From: Zhouia spongiae
GTDB lineage: Bacteria; Bacteroidota; Bacteroidia; Flavobacteriales; Flavobacteriaceae
Assembly (NCBI RefSeq): GCF_022760175.1
Contig: NZ_CP094326.1
Span: forward strand, 1,178,001-1,242,000
Reading direction: 5' to 3'
DNA length: 64,000 bases
In this document: one piece after another, positions 43,892 through 54,262 of the stretch
Position numbering within the stretch: the stretch's first letter is position 1
Layout: each line of letters opens with the position of its first letter
Made by a program: the position numbers and the translations under genes
Notes under the pieces: generated by a model
What the model was told of the DNA's origin: nothing
Seen by the model: only the letters and a program-made list of their open reading frames with translations
The model's database searches: none

Positions 43892-46800
43892 CTATTGTGG
43901 GATAACTGTAATAATATCACCTGCCTTATTAGTAATAATCTTTAAATTATCCCTAATGAAAACAGAAGTACCTGGGGTATTACCTGGGAATGTTCGGGCT
44001 GGATTATTAATTACATCAAGTACAGTTCTTGGTGAAATAATACCCCTTGATTGCATTTGATCAAGAGCATGACCTGTGAATTTTCTGCCGCCAATTGTTG
44101 CAGGAGAGTTCTTTGTTAGAATTTTCATCACATTACCACTTCTACCTACAGGAGTCTTGGCTATGTTACTTACCCCCTTAACGGCAGCAGTACTACCTCT
44201 AATTGCTGTTGCAGTTCCTTTAACCGCATTCACTGCCATACCAGCACCTTTTGATACAAAAAAAGTTTCTACAGCTTGTTCAAAAATATAACCAAGATCA
44301 TAGCTAACCTCATATACAGACATATTAGGTATATTGGTCACATAGTCATTAATAGCCATCCCCATTTCGACACGCATTAACATACCTTCTGGTGAGTACA
44401 TGGTACCCATCTGTGCAAAGTTAACAAATCCTTGCCCAAGATTTTTCCATCCTTGAGCAGTACGTAGACTTTTTATAAAACTCCAAGTGCTTTTGGCTCC
44501 TGCAATGAAACCTCTTTTAAAGCCTATATTAAACTCCACATAAGTTTTTAGTATCCTCAGACCTGTGTCGGCTTGCCCAATCCCTGTGGTGGCTGTAGGT
44601 GCATATTCCAAACTGGATCTTGCTAAAGGATCCATTGTTAGGTTTTGTGGATTAGACACTTCTTTTACGGAATTGTGTTTTTTTCCTCCCCCAAAAAGTT
44701 TCTTGAAAAAACGGCCTACTTCTCTATACGGTCGAGCAATAGCATCTCCAAGACCCTTCCAATCCCAGGATTTGATGTTTTCCCATGAATTGGCGATAAA
44801 ACTGCCTAAGGCAATAGCTGTTCCAATTATAAAGTTACTGTTTATTGAACCGGTTTCTGTTTGCTCTCCGGAAGGATCCCAATACATTAATGGATTATTA
44901 AGTACATAGCCATAACGATTAAAATTTTGGGAGCTGGTTATATCCTGAATATAGTTATCCGGACTTAAGAAGCGTCTTAGATTGGGGTCATATAATCGTC
45001 CATTCATGTGGATAAGTCCAACACTGCTTAAATGCTCATGACTTGTGTACCCTCTGTCTATAATTTTAAAGTCTTCAAGATCATTACCATTACCATCGGT
45101 TAGTTTGACAATATTTCCCCAGGCATCAAAATGACGCTTTTCAGCGATAACTCCATTTTCCTCCGTTATCATTAGAATGCTATTCATATGATCTCGATGC
45201 AGGAAATAGAACTTGTTTGAAGAGCTGGGCCCTTGCTCTGATCTCCAAATGGCAGGTGCATCATAAGCATTTCCTCCAATAAAAGAAACAAAGGTTGTTT
45301 TATCAGTAGCTATGTCATGGCTAATTTCCATACTACCATCAAAAGCATAGTGTTTACGATTGTTTCGTTGTAATAGATTATCTTCAAAACCTCCATAAAA
45401 ACGATGTGACCGACCCATAAAGGCATTGTATTGAAACCCAATTCGGTCTTTACCATCTTCTTTTATTTCGTGAGGACTTTTAAATGCGTTAAAAGATATT
45501 TGTTGGAGACTATTATTTTGATAATAAAGATCTCCCTGAATATTAAGATCAATTTCACTTAATTGGTAAGAGGTGCTTCCAAAATAACTATACCCTCCTA
45601 CAGCGCTATTTTCTGTAATTCTACCGAAGGCATCATAAGTATGGTTTTTATTACCGTCATTATCATTAAATGAAACAAGCCTGTCCAGATTGTCATAACC
45701 AAAAGTTTCCGACCAAGAGAACATGCTATTGGTGCGACTATTTAGTGTGCCTCGTTGTACATCAAAATCGTATGTAAGGGTCATCAAGTTGGCATTATCC
45801 GATGCTTTGTTAGCTTTGATACTTGTAAGATAGCCAAAAGGGTCGAACGCATTCAATGATTTAATTTGACCGTAACTGGCATCTGTAATTTGTCCTCGGG
45901 CATTAAGACTGTTAACCTGCCATAATACTGCGTTATTATCATAGTTATTTATTTGTTTAAGTCCCCCATTCTGATAAATATTCACAATTTTCTTCTGACT
46001 AGTCCTGCTATTGGATAAAAGCTTAGCATAGTAATCTTCAGTACTCACCCTACCAAAGGCATCATAGGTATAACTCTTTTTAAATTGTGCGTATGGATTG
46101 TTTTCGGTTACACTGGTAAGCCTTACTTGAGTATCATAAGTATAGGCATAACTACTATTATTTCCATCGGCACTCGTCATTGATATGTTGGTAGGAGATT
46201 TATGGGTAGGATGGTAGGTGTAACTGATAGTCATATCAGTATTGTCTCCTTGAATTATTTTCTGCTGTAACTTCCCTACAGGAGAATAATCATAATTTGT
46301 TGTTCCTTTCGGAGTAATTTCTTTGGTCAATTCACCAAATCCGTTGTACTCATATTCATATGTGCCAGCTGAAGGATCAATCAATTTAGTTTTTCGCCCC
46401 CAACCGTCAATTTCTGTTGAAACCAGTACACCGTTAAAACTAGCGGTCTTTAGACTTCCATTTCCATGATAAGTATAATTGATTGTACCTCCCGGATCGG
46501 TTACTTTTTTAGTATTACCCATAGCGTCTACAGTAGAACTTACTGTTTTTACACCGTCATTTACAGTCGTAGTCAACCCACTATAACTTATATTAAACGT
46601 TCTGCCAGTATGCAGAGTTTGCTCTTTAGGTCTTCCGTAAAAGTCATACAAGGTCTCATTCCATTGTGTTGGGCTAGAGCCTGTATAAGGTTCACTCACT
46701 CTTGAAACGCGATCAAATTTATCATATTCATATTTAGTCTTTATCCATTGTCCCAGGATGTCTTTTTCATGCACTTCGGATAGTCGTTGTAAACGGTCAA

Positions 46801-49800
46801 ACTTAGAAATCATTCCACTCCCATCATCTCCATTACTTGTTACAGTATATTGGTTTGAATATTCTTCATAAGAAGTAGTTAGCGCTTTTCCCAAATAATC
46901 AGTTTCCTTAATTTGTCTATTCCAAATATCATATTCATAACTCGTTGTCTGCCCATAAGCATTAGTCATTGAAGTTAATGTCCCCGTATCCGCATTGTAT
47001 TGATAGTTGGTCACAAGTCCCTCTATATCTGTATGTTTCTTCAAAAACCGCCCACTGTCATCATATTCATATTGCACTATACGTGAAGATTCTCCACTAG
47101 GAGTAGTAGTTTGCTTTTTAACATTCCCGAAAGGATGATCATATTCAAAGGAAACTGTATTAAATGAGGTTCCATTCCCTTTTGATTTTATTTGGGTAAG
47201 CTGGTATCCTGAATATACGAATTGTTGTTCTGTGCTGAATGAATTTCCTCCGACTGTAGTTGTTTCTACTCTTTTAGTTGCTCTACCAATGTAATATGTA
47301 GAACCAGTACTGTTTGCGTACGTATAGGTCACATTGGTACTCCCATGGTTATAGTAGTCCGTGACAATATTGGTGGGGCTGTTATAGCTGTCGTATTGAT
47401 AACTAGTGTTAATGTTAACTCCTTGAAGAGCGTTTTGTACGAGCTTAGAGTTAACCCACGATTTAAAAACTTTTGTACCTGAAAGGGAATGGCCATGCTG
47501 GTATGTAGTTTTTAAAATGTAATTAGACGAAGGGATGCTAAAATTAAAATTGTTAGGTTGAGAATATTCTGCAACCATAGCACCTCTTAAATTAACATCA
47601 TACTTAGAGGTGTTAAATATTCTATCACTATACCCGGTATGCCAATTACTTTCTACAAATCCCTGAAACCCTAAAAAACTAAGCCCCTCCACATTATAAA
47701 CACCTCCCTGATATGCAAATAATTGTTTCAAAGTAGGAGTGCCTGTACAAACACGTTTAAACATAGTAACTACCTTTATATCAGGTGCAATCCTAACATC
47801 TACATTCGGATAAATCTGATCATATCCTGAATGATAAATTTGTATTCCATCTTGATTATATATGGTTGGATCAAGATTCTTATATTCAATTTCATAGGTC
47901 ACTCCATTATTACTGATTTCCTTTATAAGAGCATCTTCTCGCAGGTCTGAATTAAAAGAAAATTTCTTGATCCAATTATGACTTATCGCCGCAATTTCTA
48001 AATTTTTATTCTCTTGATCTGAAGAAAGAAAAATAGGTATTGGGTAATGCTTTAAATTTCCGGTTGTGCTTCTTGAGCTTCTTTGAGTAAACCTAATGTC
48101 CAATACATTACTTAAGGATCTTAGTCCTTCATTTTTATACATATAGATATATTGCGTTCCGTTAGAACTGTCATTGTAGGTTTTGGCTCTGTGCATTACC
48201 ACATCTGTTTTACCATCCCCATTAGCATCTATAGAAATATAATTATATGTATTCAATTCTGAGCCACTCCATGTGCTGGTATGAAAAGTAAAATCCATGG
48301 TTCGCGTTCCCATCTGAAAACCTGTACCAGTAGAAAGCCCCATCACAAAATTTTTGCTGTTCTTTGCGGTAGGATGCATAAAGTCTGTTTTTCCATCACC
48401 GTTATAATCACCCAGTAAAAAAGGCCAGTTTGGATCCGGATTATATGTTGAGTACAGATTAGTAGTCCATAACAGTTGCATATTACCACTATTGTCAAAA
48501 GTATATACATAAACTTTTTTTCCTTCAGTAATATGCATGACATCTGTCCTTCCATCCCCATTAAAGTCACCTGTGAGAAGTTTATAATTTCCGGTTAAAT
48601 GTTCTTGTAGGTAGCCGGAATATTTAACATAGCCAGAGGAGACATCCCGTTTTAGATCAATTTTATATACACTTTTGTAATTGGATGTTGATGAATAACA
48701 CGAATAGTTACAATCACCAATTAAAGTTGTTTCAACATCAAATGGCGCTGTAACTTCTAGGGTATTATCTACAGAAGCATTTTTGCCCACACTAAGAAAG
48801 TTTTTGTCAACATTTTGATTTTCACGCATCTGTCCTGATTTTTTCTGAAATTGCTCTAAACAATCAATAGGTCCTTGCGTTACATCACAAGGATCAGGAT
48901 CATTACAATCGCCGTGATAATTACAATATCTGCTAGTGTATGGCATTCCAATAGCTAATACCTCCGTCAACCCATCACCATTGAAATCCCCTGAGACATA
49001 TTCAAAAGGAATTCTCTTTTCCGTAGAGTTATTAGGAGATAAATAATATGAGTAAGTTGGTTGATTCCATGTTTTTGTATACTGATAATAGATGGGAGAT
49101 GTAGTTCCATTGGAGTATACTTTAAAGTTGACTGTATTATTTGTACCCTCTTGAACAACACCAATTCCCTGACCTTCAAGTATCTTTCCTTGATGATTGA
49201 GCCAAGTTACAGGAAATAATGATTTGAAAGCACCTGTGTTGACCTCATAAGGGTAATTATAACTTCCATTTTGTACATCTTTAAATAACCAAAACTTATT
49301 TTTTGCATTAGGGTAAACTAAATAATCCATTTTCCCGTTTCCAGTAAGATCTAAAGAAGCAGTTTTTGCATTACGTTGCTCCACATTATTAAGGCCGGTA
49401 GTTGTCAACCCTTGATAAGAAATCACATCAGAACTTGTGTCATATTGAAAACTTATCCATGTATGTTTTTGACTAAGGTCACTGCTATGTTCTTGTATAT
49501 GATTAAGTCGGGCATATCCAGACAAATTGGTATGACTAAGTGTATATCTTCTAAATCTAATATTGTTAGAGTATGATTCAATTTGGGTTAACAATTTATC
49601 CTTAATGAAGGAAATGTTGTTAATGTAAGCTTGTTGATAAGAACCGTATCCTGAACTCGAAATATCTTTATATGTAAACCGAATCTCATTAATAGGCGCA
49701 GTACTACTTCCACTTGTAGTACCATATTTAATCTTTGATATAAAAAGTGAGTTATAACTTTGAAGGTATTCATAATCAATTTTCACTCCTTTATGATCCT

Positions 49801-50488
49801 GCCAATATGAAATTGCATAAGTAGTTCGAGACTTTGAACCTGAATTAAAACCGTAATATGCTTTTGAGCCGTCAGGATAATAAACAATGAAATAAGACGG
49901 TCCATAACTTGCCCCATATGGAGAGGTTCCATATGAAATTATTTTTAAATTAGAGTAATTTTCGGTTTCATAAACAGCTCCATTTGCTCCATAAGTACCG
50001 CTTTTTAAAACTAATCGTTGACCATCCAAAGAAAAACGATCTGAAGAATCGAAATCTACACCGTCTATATTACTATCATGGTATTTAGTTGATGGAATTC
50101 TTGATATTACAGACAAACCTCCAATATTCCACCCATAGCCTGCAATACCAACGCTAGCTTGACTATTATAGCGTAATGATATTTCGGGAGCAATACCCCT
50201 AACACCTGGAGGAGTGGCAATTGGAACCTCATAAGTAGCAGCCCCCGTAAGAGAAACTGACAGAAATCCCGGAGTTTCTCCAATCCCTGAACTAGAAGAT
50301 GATCTTGCAAGTTGAGGCGATTCATTTCTTAAATATGAATCCGAATTTTTGGAATCATCTTTTTCTGTTTCTAAAATATCTAACCTCTTGTAGGTAAAAG
50401 TATCTCCTTGGCTTGGAATATTCTCTTTTTCTTGTGCTAATAGTGTAAATGAGCAACATAGCGCAATAGTGTATATAACTTTTTTCAT
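43892..50488 (-). CDS. SpvB/FG-GAP/RHS-repeat polymorphic toxin
   Basis: 2,198 residues: signal peptide (M-K-K-V-I-Y-T-I ... L-L-A-Q), SpvB-like domain (about 65-300), calcium-binding-like repeats near 508, 643, 696 and 757 (G-D-F-N-G-D-G-x-T-D type), a Cys-rich insert (about 520-620), YD/RHS repeats (about 1080-1700), the RHS core (H-R-D-H-M-N-S at about 1760 to D-P-S-G-E at about 1871) and a variable tip. The last 85 residues carry H-A-L-D-Q-M-Q-S-R-G-I and G-T-S-V-F-I-R-D, resembling small DUF4258-like toxin domains. RHS cores cage and release such toxins. It sits between the T9SS-tagged gene (12-nt gap) and the immunity gene. The target of the toxin is unknown. Confidence 0.85.
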   Translation of the reverse strand: MKKVIYTIALCCSFTLLAQEKENIPSQGDTFTYKRLDILETEKDDSKNSDSYLRNESPQLARSSSSSGIGETPGFLSVSLTGAATYEVPIATPPGVRGIAPEISLRYNSQASVGIAGYGWNIGGLSVISRIPSTKYHDSNIDGVDFDSSDRFSLDGQRLVLKSGTYGANGAVYETENYSNLKIISYGTSPYGASYGPSYFIVYYPDGSKAYYGFNSGSKSRTTYAISYWQDHKGVKIDYEYLQSYNSLFISKIKYGTTSGSSTAPINEIRFTYKDISSSGYGSYQQAYINNISFIKDKLLTQIESYSNNIRFRRYTLSHTNLSGYARLNHIQEHSSDLSQKHTWISFQYDTSSDVISYQGLTTTGLNNVEQRNAKTASLDLTGNGKMDYLVYPNAKNKFWLFKDVQNGSYNYPYEVNTGAFKSLFPVTWLNHQGKILEGQGIGVVQEGTNNTVNFKVYSNGTTSPIYYQYTKTWNQPTYSYYLSPNNSTEKRIPFEYVSGDFNGDGLTEVLAIGMPYTSRYCNYHGDCNDPDPCDVTQGPIDCLEQFQKKSGQMRENQNVDKNFLSVGKNASVDNTLEVTAPFDVETTLIGDCNYSCYSSTSNYKSVYKIDLKRDVSSGYVKYSGYLQEHLTGNYKLLTGDFNGDGRTDVMHITEGKKVYVYTFDNSGNMQLLWTTNLYSTYNPDPNWPFLLGDYNGDGKTDFMHPTAKNSKNFVMGLSTGTGFQMGTRTMDFTFHTSTWSGSELNTYNYISIDANGDGKTDVVMHRAKTYNDSSNGTQYIYMYKNEGLRSLSNVLDIRFTQRSSRSTTGNLKHYPIPIFLSSDQENKNLEIAAISHNWIKKFSFNSDLREDALIKEISNNGVTYEIEYKNLDPTIYNQDGIQIYHSGYDQIYPNVDVRIAPDIKVVTMFKRVCTGTPTLKQLFAYQGGVYNVEGLSFLGFQGFVESNWHTGYSDRIFNTSKYDVNLRGAMVAEYSQPNNFNFSIPSSNYILKTTYQHGHSLSGTKVFKSWVNSKLVQNALQGVNINTSYQYDSYNSPTNIVTDYYNHGSTNVTYTYANSTGSTYYIGRATKRVETTTVGGNSFSTEQQFVYSGYQLTQIKSKGNGTSFNTVSFEYDHPFGNVKKQTTTPSGESSRIVQYEYDDSGRFLKKHTDIEGLVTNYQYNADTGTLTSMTNAYGQTTSYEYDIWNRQIKETDYLGKALTTSYEEYSNQYTVTSNGDDGSGMISKFDRLQRLSEVHEKDILGQWIKTKYEYDKFDRVSRVSEPYTGSSPTQWNETLYDFYGRPKEQTLHTGRTFNISYSGLTTTVNDGVKTVSSTVDAMGNTKKVTDPGGTINYTYHGNGSLKTASFNGVLVSTEIDGWGRKTKLIDPSAGTYEYEYNGFGELTKEITPKGTTNYDYSPVGKLQQKIIQGDNTDMTISYTYHPTHKSPTNISMTSADGNNSSYAYTYDTQVRLTSVTENNPYAQFKKSYTYDAFGRVSTEDYYAKLLSNSRTSQKKIVNIYQNGGLKQINNYDNNAVLWQVNSLNARGQITDASYGQIKSLNAFDPFGYLTSIKANKASDNANLMTLTYDFDVQRGTLNSRTNSMFSWSETFGYDNLDRLVSFNDNDGNKNHTYDAFGRITENSAVGGYSYFGSTSYQLSEIDLNIQGDLYYQNNSLQQISFNAFKSPHEIKEDGKDRIGFQYNAFMGRSHRFYGGFEDNLLQRNNRKHYAFDGSMEISHDIATDKTTFVSFIGGNAYDAPAIWRSEQGPSSSNKFYFLHRDHMNSILMITEENGVIAEKRHFDAWGNIVKLTDGNGNDLEDFKIIDRGYTSHEHLSSVGLIHMNGRLYDPNLRRFLSPDNYIQDITSSQNFNRYGYVLNNPLMYWDPSGEQTETGSINSNFIIGTAIALGSFIANSWENIKSWDWKGLGDAIARPYREVGRFFKKLFGGGKKHNSVKEVSNPQNLTMDPLARSSLEYAPTATTGIGQADTGLRILKTYVEFNIGFKRGFIAGAKSTWSFIKSLRTAQGWKNLGQGFVNFAQMGTMYSPEGMLMRVEMGMAINDYVTNIPNMSVYEVSYDLGYIFEQAVETFFVSKGAGMAVNAVKGTATAIRGSTAAVKGVSNIAKTPVGRSGNVMKILTKNSPATIGGRKFTGHALDQMQSRGIISPRTVLDVINNPARTFPGNTPGTSVFIRDNLKIITNKAGDIITVIPQ

Positions 50489-50500
50489 TAACGGCCGATT

Positions 50501-52282
50501 TTAGTTTTTGATAATTTGCTGGGTAGTTACAGTTCCATTTGTGAAATGCATATGTACGAGATAGGTTCCAGAAGATAAAGTACTAATATTAAGTTCGATT
50601 TGGTTTGTCGGACTATTAACTTGAATACTTTTTACAAGTGATCCATTTGAACTATAAATGTTTATAGAGCCTGTTAAATTATAATCAACACCTGATAATT
50701 GAATTGAAACTCTACCATTTGTTGGATTTGGATAAATAGAAGGGTAATATTCTATAAGATCCTTTTCTTCTTCCTCTATAGTAGGGTTAGGAGCTAACTG
50801 AGCAAGCTCTTCTGTTGTTTCTGCAACAATCATGTCCTCAACTTTTCTACTGGTAGGAGCCTTAGGTGAACAAAAACCTTCTTCTTCACAATAGAATCGT
50901 TGCTTTTGATTTCCTGCAATATCATAGCTAAGAATCAATTTGGAATTTTCATTTATTTGTAAGAGTTCATTTATGGTTGGCTCATTGCCTGTGACTGGAT
51001 CAATTCTAGGTGCCCAGAAATATTGTCTGTCAGATGTATTCGTATCATAATATAAGTACGATCGATGTCTAACATTAATAGCTGTATTTTTAAATTTATA
51101 GTCGGTTATTGTTTTAACCTCTTTACCGGTGACACCATCATAAATACGGCCAAGATTCGTAGTAGAAGTATAGCTGCTTTTATGCACGTACCCGACAATT
51201 AAATACCATCTATTCAGTTTAGGGAGATCTCCAGCCCAGAAATAAGGATTATTATTTACTGTCCCATTTAGTTTCAATATGTTGTCGGTACTGTTACAAC
51301 CTAAATATGTAGAGCCATTATTAGAATTTAATTTCTTTATCCATACACTAAATCGGTAGGTTGTGTTATGATTGATATTATGATAATCTGAATTCCATCC
51401 TCCATCAGCATTATTATTAACATCGGGTGTAGCCTCCCAAAGGATTACATCATCACCGACATGGTTTTTCCCAAAAACTCTACTATTTTCTGAAGTAGCC
51501 CCATTTTGATTAAATCCAGAAACAGAACCTGTGCCAACTTCCCACGACGAAGTATTCAAAAGGTTTGTGTCCAAATCATTTGAGCCAAGCAACTCTCCTA
51601 TTGAAAGTTCGTTACCATTAACTTCGTCGATTCTGGGAGCCCAAAAATACTGCTTGTTCGATGTGTTCGTGTCATAATAAAGGTATGAACGATGCCTGAC
51701 ATTTACCGCTGTTTCGGCAAATTTAAAATCAGTGGTGTTCGCAACCTTCGTGCCTGTTTGTGGGTCATATATACCACCATAACTCATTGTAGAGTCATAA
51801 TTGCTTCCATGTACAAACCCAATAATTAAATACCATTTATTTAATTGAGGTAAGTCGCCATGCCAAAAGTATGGATTTGTATTTATTGCTTCATTATTTA
51901 AGTTTAGTATATGATGGGAGTTATTACTATAGCTTGTAGTTCCAAAATATGTCGTTCCAGAATTAGAGTTGGTTTTCTTGATCCATACTGAAAATCGATA
52001 AGTCTTGGTGTGATCAATATTATGATAACTGGAATTCCAACCACCATCTGCATTACTTTCTGCGTCATTACTAGCTTTCCAGAGTATCGAGGATTCACCA
52101 TGAGGATCAATACCATATTCTCGACTGTTTTCAGTCGTTGAACCATTTTGACCAAAACCAGAAACAGAACCATTCCCAATTGTCCAACTAGAGGTATCTA
52201 ATAAATTTTGTGAATTAATCTGTCCAGTATTAAATAATGTAATAAACAGAATGAAAAGTAGTTTTATTTTCATATTTTTCAT
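50501..52282 (-). CDS. Secreted protein with two tandem repeat domains and T9SS type A sorting domain
   Basis: 593 residues from ATG at 52282 (a second Met lies three codons later). Signal peptide, then two about 200-residue copies (start L-L-D/N-T-S-S-W; shared N-A-D-G-G-W-N-S, T-Y-R-F-S-V-W-I-K-K and Y-F-W-A-P-R-I-D), a linker and a C-terminal type A sorting domain (Y-P-N-P-T-N-G, S-G-T-Y-L-V, Q-Q-I-I-K-N). The repeats look like beta-sandwich carbohydrate- or surface-binding modules. It precedes the RHS gene on the same strand by 12 nt and may help display or bind it (inference). Confidence 0.85.
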   Translation of the reverse strand: MKNMKIKLLFILFITLFNTGQINSQNLLDTSSWTIGNGSVSGFGQNGSTTENSREYGIDPHGESSILWKASNDAESNADGGWNSSYHNIDHTKTYRFSVWIKKTNSNSGTTYFGTTSYSNNSHHILNLNNEAINTNPYFWHGDLPQLNKWYLIIGFVHGSNYDSTMSYGGIYDPQTGTKVANTTDFKFAETAVNVRHRSYLYYDTNTSNKQYFWAPRIDEVNGNELSIGELLGSNDLDTNLLNTSSWEVGTGSVSGFNQNGATSENSRVFGKNHVGDDVILWEATPDVNNNADGGWNSDYHNINHNTTYRFSVWIKKLNSNNGSTYLGCNSTDNILKLNGTVNNNPYFWAGDLPKLNRWYLIVGYVHKSSYTSTTNLGRIYDGVTGKEVKTITDYKFKNTAINVRHRSYLYYDTNTSDRQYFWAPRIDPVTGNEPTINELLQINENSKLILSYDIAGNQKQRFYCEEEGFCSPKAPTSRKVEDMIVAETTEELAQLAPNPTIEEEEKDLIEYYPSIYPNPTNGRVSIQLSGVDYNLTGSINIYSSNGSLVKSIQVNSPTNQIELNISTLSSGTYLVHMHFTNGTVTTQQIIKN

Positions 52283-52807
52283 TTTAACGTTGATATGTAT
52301 AACATGTATTTAAAAATTAAAATCTGTGGAAATAGAACAGATTTTATCTTAATAAGGTGTTTTATTCATTTTGTTTTGAAAAACTCAACTTGTTATATTA
52401 TAATGCTTAATAAGCATAAAAAACATAATTATCCTGTAAATTACTTACATTTATAGTCGCAAATAAAATCTTGAATATAGAATATATCCACAAAATGTTA
52501 ACAGGGGATTTTCCCCCTTTTTCAAAAGAATTAAAAAATGGTGAACTATCATAGAGTCTTGCCACAGGACATCAGGACTACTTTATTTAATTGCTTGATG
52601 TCTTCTGATTTAGCATGGTTTCCGACATAATATTCTATGAAGTTTTTAAATAAGAAAAAGAAATTCATAAGTTTAATGAACTGGGGATTTTAGTTGATTC
52701 TATCAAAAAAAGTCAATAGTAATAGACTAGAATGGTTATATAAATGAAAAAAATCTTATTCGGCATTAATATTTTAAAGCTTTTACATTTTTTATTCATC
52801 TAAACCT
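52283..52807. other. AT-rich intergenic region with two hairpins
   Basis: About 525 bases without a gene. A terminator-like GGGGATTTTCCCC followed by T5 lies at 52504-52522 (plus strand), and GACATCA / TGATGTC at 52568-52602 can pair. TATATCCACA at about 52487 resembles a DnaA box by chance. The promoter of the T9SS/RHS operon should be here, but no clean TAnnTTTG was seen on the minus strand. Confidence 0.4.
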
Positions 52808-53659
52808 TTACAACAACAACTCACAAGCATCATCCAAAACAGAACTGTCCAATTCTTTTAGATAGGCTTGGGTAATAGTGACATTTTGATGCCCCATGGA
52901 TTCACTTATAATGTCAGTAGCAACCCCTTTTTGCTTTAAGCAATTGGCAAAGCTATGCCTTGCAACATAGCTACTGATAGCCTTATTGATTTTGCATATC
53001 TTGGCAATCTCTTTTAAATCTTTATTGTATTTCTTAAGAGTTTTGGACGTCCGGTTTTCTACTTGATTGGGAGTCATTTTATCCTTTAGTAGGATAGGAA
53101 AAACATATTTGGTCTTACTAAACTGACTATAATAATCCAATATTTCTCGGACAGGTGGCAATATTTTAATGATGAAATTTCCTTTTGTCTTTGATCGTAT
53201 ATAGAAAATCTTATCTCCAGAAGTATCAGAGCATTTAAGTTTCATCATGTCGGCGAAGTTCATGCCTCTGGTGTAGAAACTGAAAAGGAAATAATTCCTA
53301 CTATCTGCCAAATGTGGACATTTTGAAATGTTCATATTAATGATACTCTGAACTTCATCAATGTTCAATGCCCTTTTTATCCCTTTTCCTTTCAATTTGG
53401 ATATTTTATAAGCATCAAAGGGATAAAGCTCCTTCCTCACAATCTTTCTTTCAATGGCCATATTGTACAGAGCCCTAATGGCACGCATACGAACCCCTAT
53501 ACCTCCATCTGTCCCTCCTCTCGACCTTAAGAAAACTTCATATTTGTTTAAAAAGGGTAGTATCTCACCAAGTGTGTGAAGTTTAAAAACAGATGGATTT
53601 CCGGTATAGAGCAAATTGTGTCTATGGTAAATATAAAAGAAAATAGTGTCAGTATGCAT
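52808..53659 (-). pseudogene. Tyrosine recombinase/integrase, N-terminally truncated
   Basis: 283 residues, whereas Bacteroidota integrases of this type have about 400. The C-terminal catalytic domain is complete in outline: Arg in Y-T-R-G-M-N-F-A-D-M, Y-V-A-R-H-S-F-A-N, G-H-Q-N and Tyr in T-Q-A-Y-L-K-E-L. The core-binding domain enters only at F-L-N-K-Y-E-x-F-L. The first about 25 residues (I-F-F-Y-I-Y-H-R-H) are translated from a noncoding A/T repeat also seen upstream of three other genes. The arm-binding domain is lost, so it is probably inactive. It marks the right edge of the accessory region. Confidence 0.7.
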
Positions 53660-53766
53660 CAGGAGCTCCTCCGTTTAAAAGTGCTGATTTTGTATTGTTT
53701 TTAGAAAATTAATGGCTTAGACAATCAACTATTGGCACATTGTGCTTTTTTGTTTTCCCTTTTAAA

Positions 53767-54132
53767 TTACTTTGTTGAATATAACTCAACTGATTTTGAT
53801 GCTCCTTCTTCGTTAAACTTTATTTTCAGGAAAATCATTTCCTCCGGGTCAGTGTCTGTTCCGTATTTTTCCTGAACAGGAAAATACTTTATGTTTTCAG
53901 ATTCTCCGTTATTTAATTTTGAAGGTTTATCTATAAGGTTAATTATTTCCGATTCATTCTTGTTCAATAAAGTTCCACTTTCAATCAAGTCAGCAACCAT
54001 ATTTGCTCTAATTTCAAGGGTAATATTTTCTCCACCAGCGCTTTTCCACTTTTCCGCATCAAATTTCAAATCTTTATTGCAAGAAATAAGCACAAAAAAC
54101 ATTAAAACCTTTATTCCGAATCTAAATTTCAT
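53767..54132 (-). CDS. Small lipoprotein, unknown
   Basis: 121 residues with a signal peptide and lipobox L-I-S-C-N (Cys18). The mature part is mixed alpha/beta (E-I-R-A-N-M-V-A-D-L-I, then I-N-L-I-D-K-P and M-I-F-L-K-I-K-F-N). No family is recognised. It reads in the same direction as the SRPBCC gene 130 nt upstream; one copy of the T-A-rich motif (54202-54217) lies upstream of it. Confidence 0.7.
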   Translation of the reverse strand: MKFRFGIKVLMFFVLISCNKDLKFDAEKWKSAGGENITLEIRANMVADLIESGTLLNKNESEIINLIDKPSKLNNGESENIKYFPVQEKYGTDTDPEEMIFLKIKFNEEGASKSVELYSTK

Positions 54133-54262
54133 TTTTCCAATTCTTAATTTTCAACATAAAGTACGATACAGGTACAGAAACCCTATGGGGTCTATCTCTG
54201 TTATAAATATAAAAGAATATATGCTTAATGGGGTCGATCAATGCACAGGCTTTTACCCGACA

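Noticed and set aside
44076..44909. Open frames on the plus strand inside the RHS gene
   Set aside because: They lie opposite a long protein with clear domains and lack any family signature.
52487..52496. TATATCCACA as a DnaA box
   Set aside because: Single occurrence without neighbours or AT unwinding pattern comparable to 8534-9090.
35505..54200. A second copy of the tRNA 3' end as an att site
   Set aside because: Looked for TTCGAGCCCAGGTGGGACC-like sequence near the integrase remnant; none seen.
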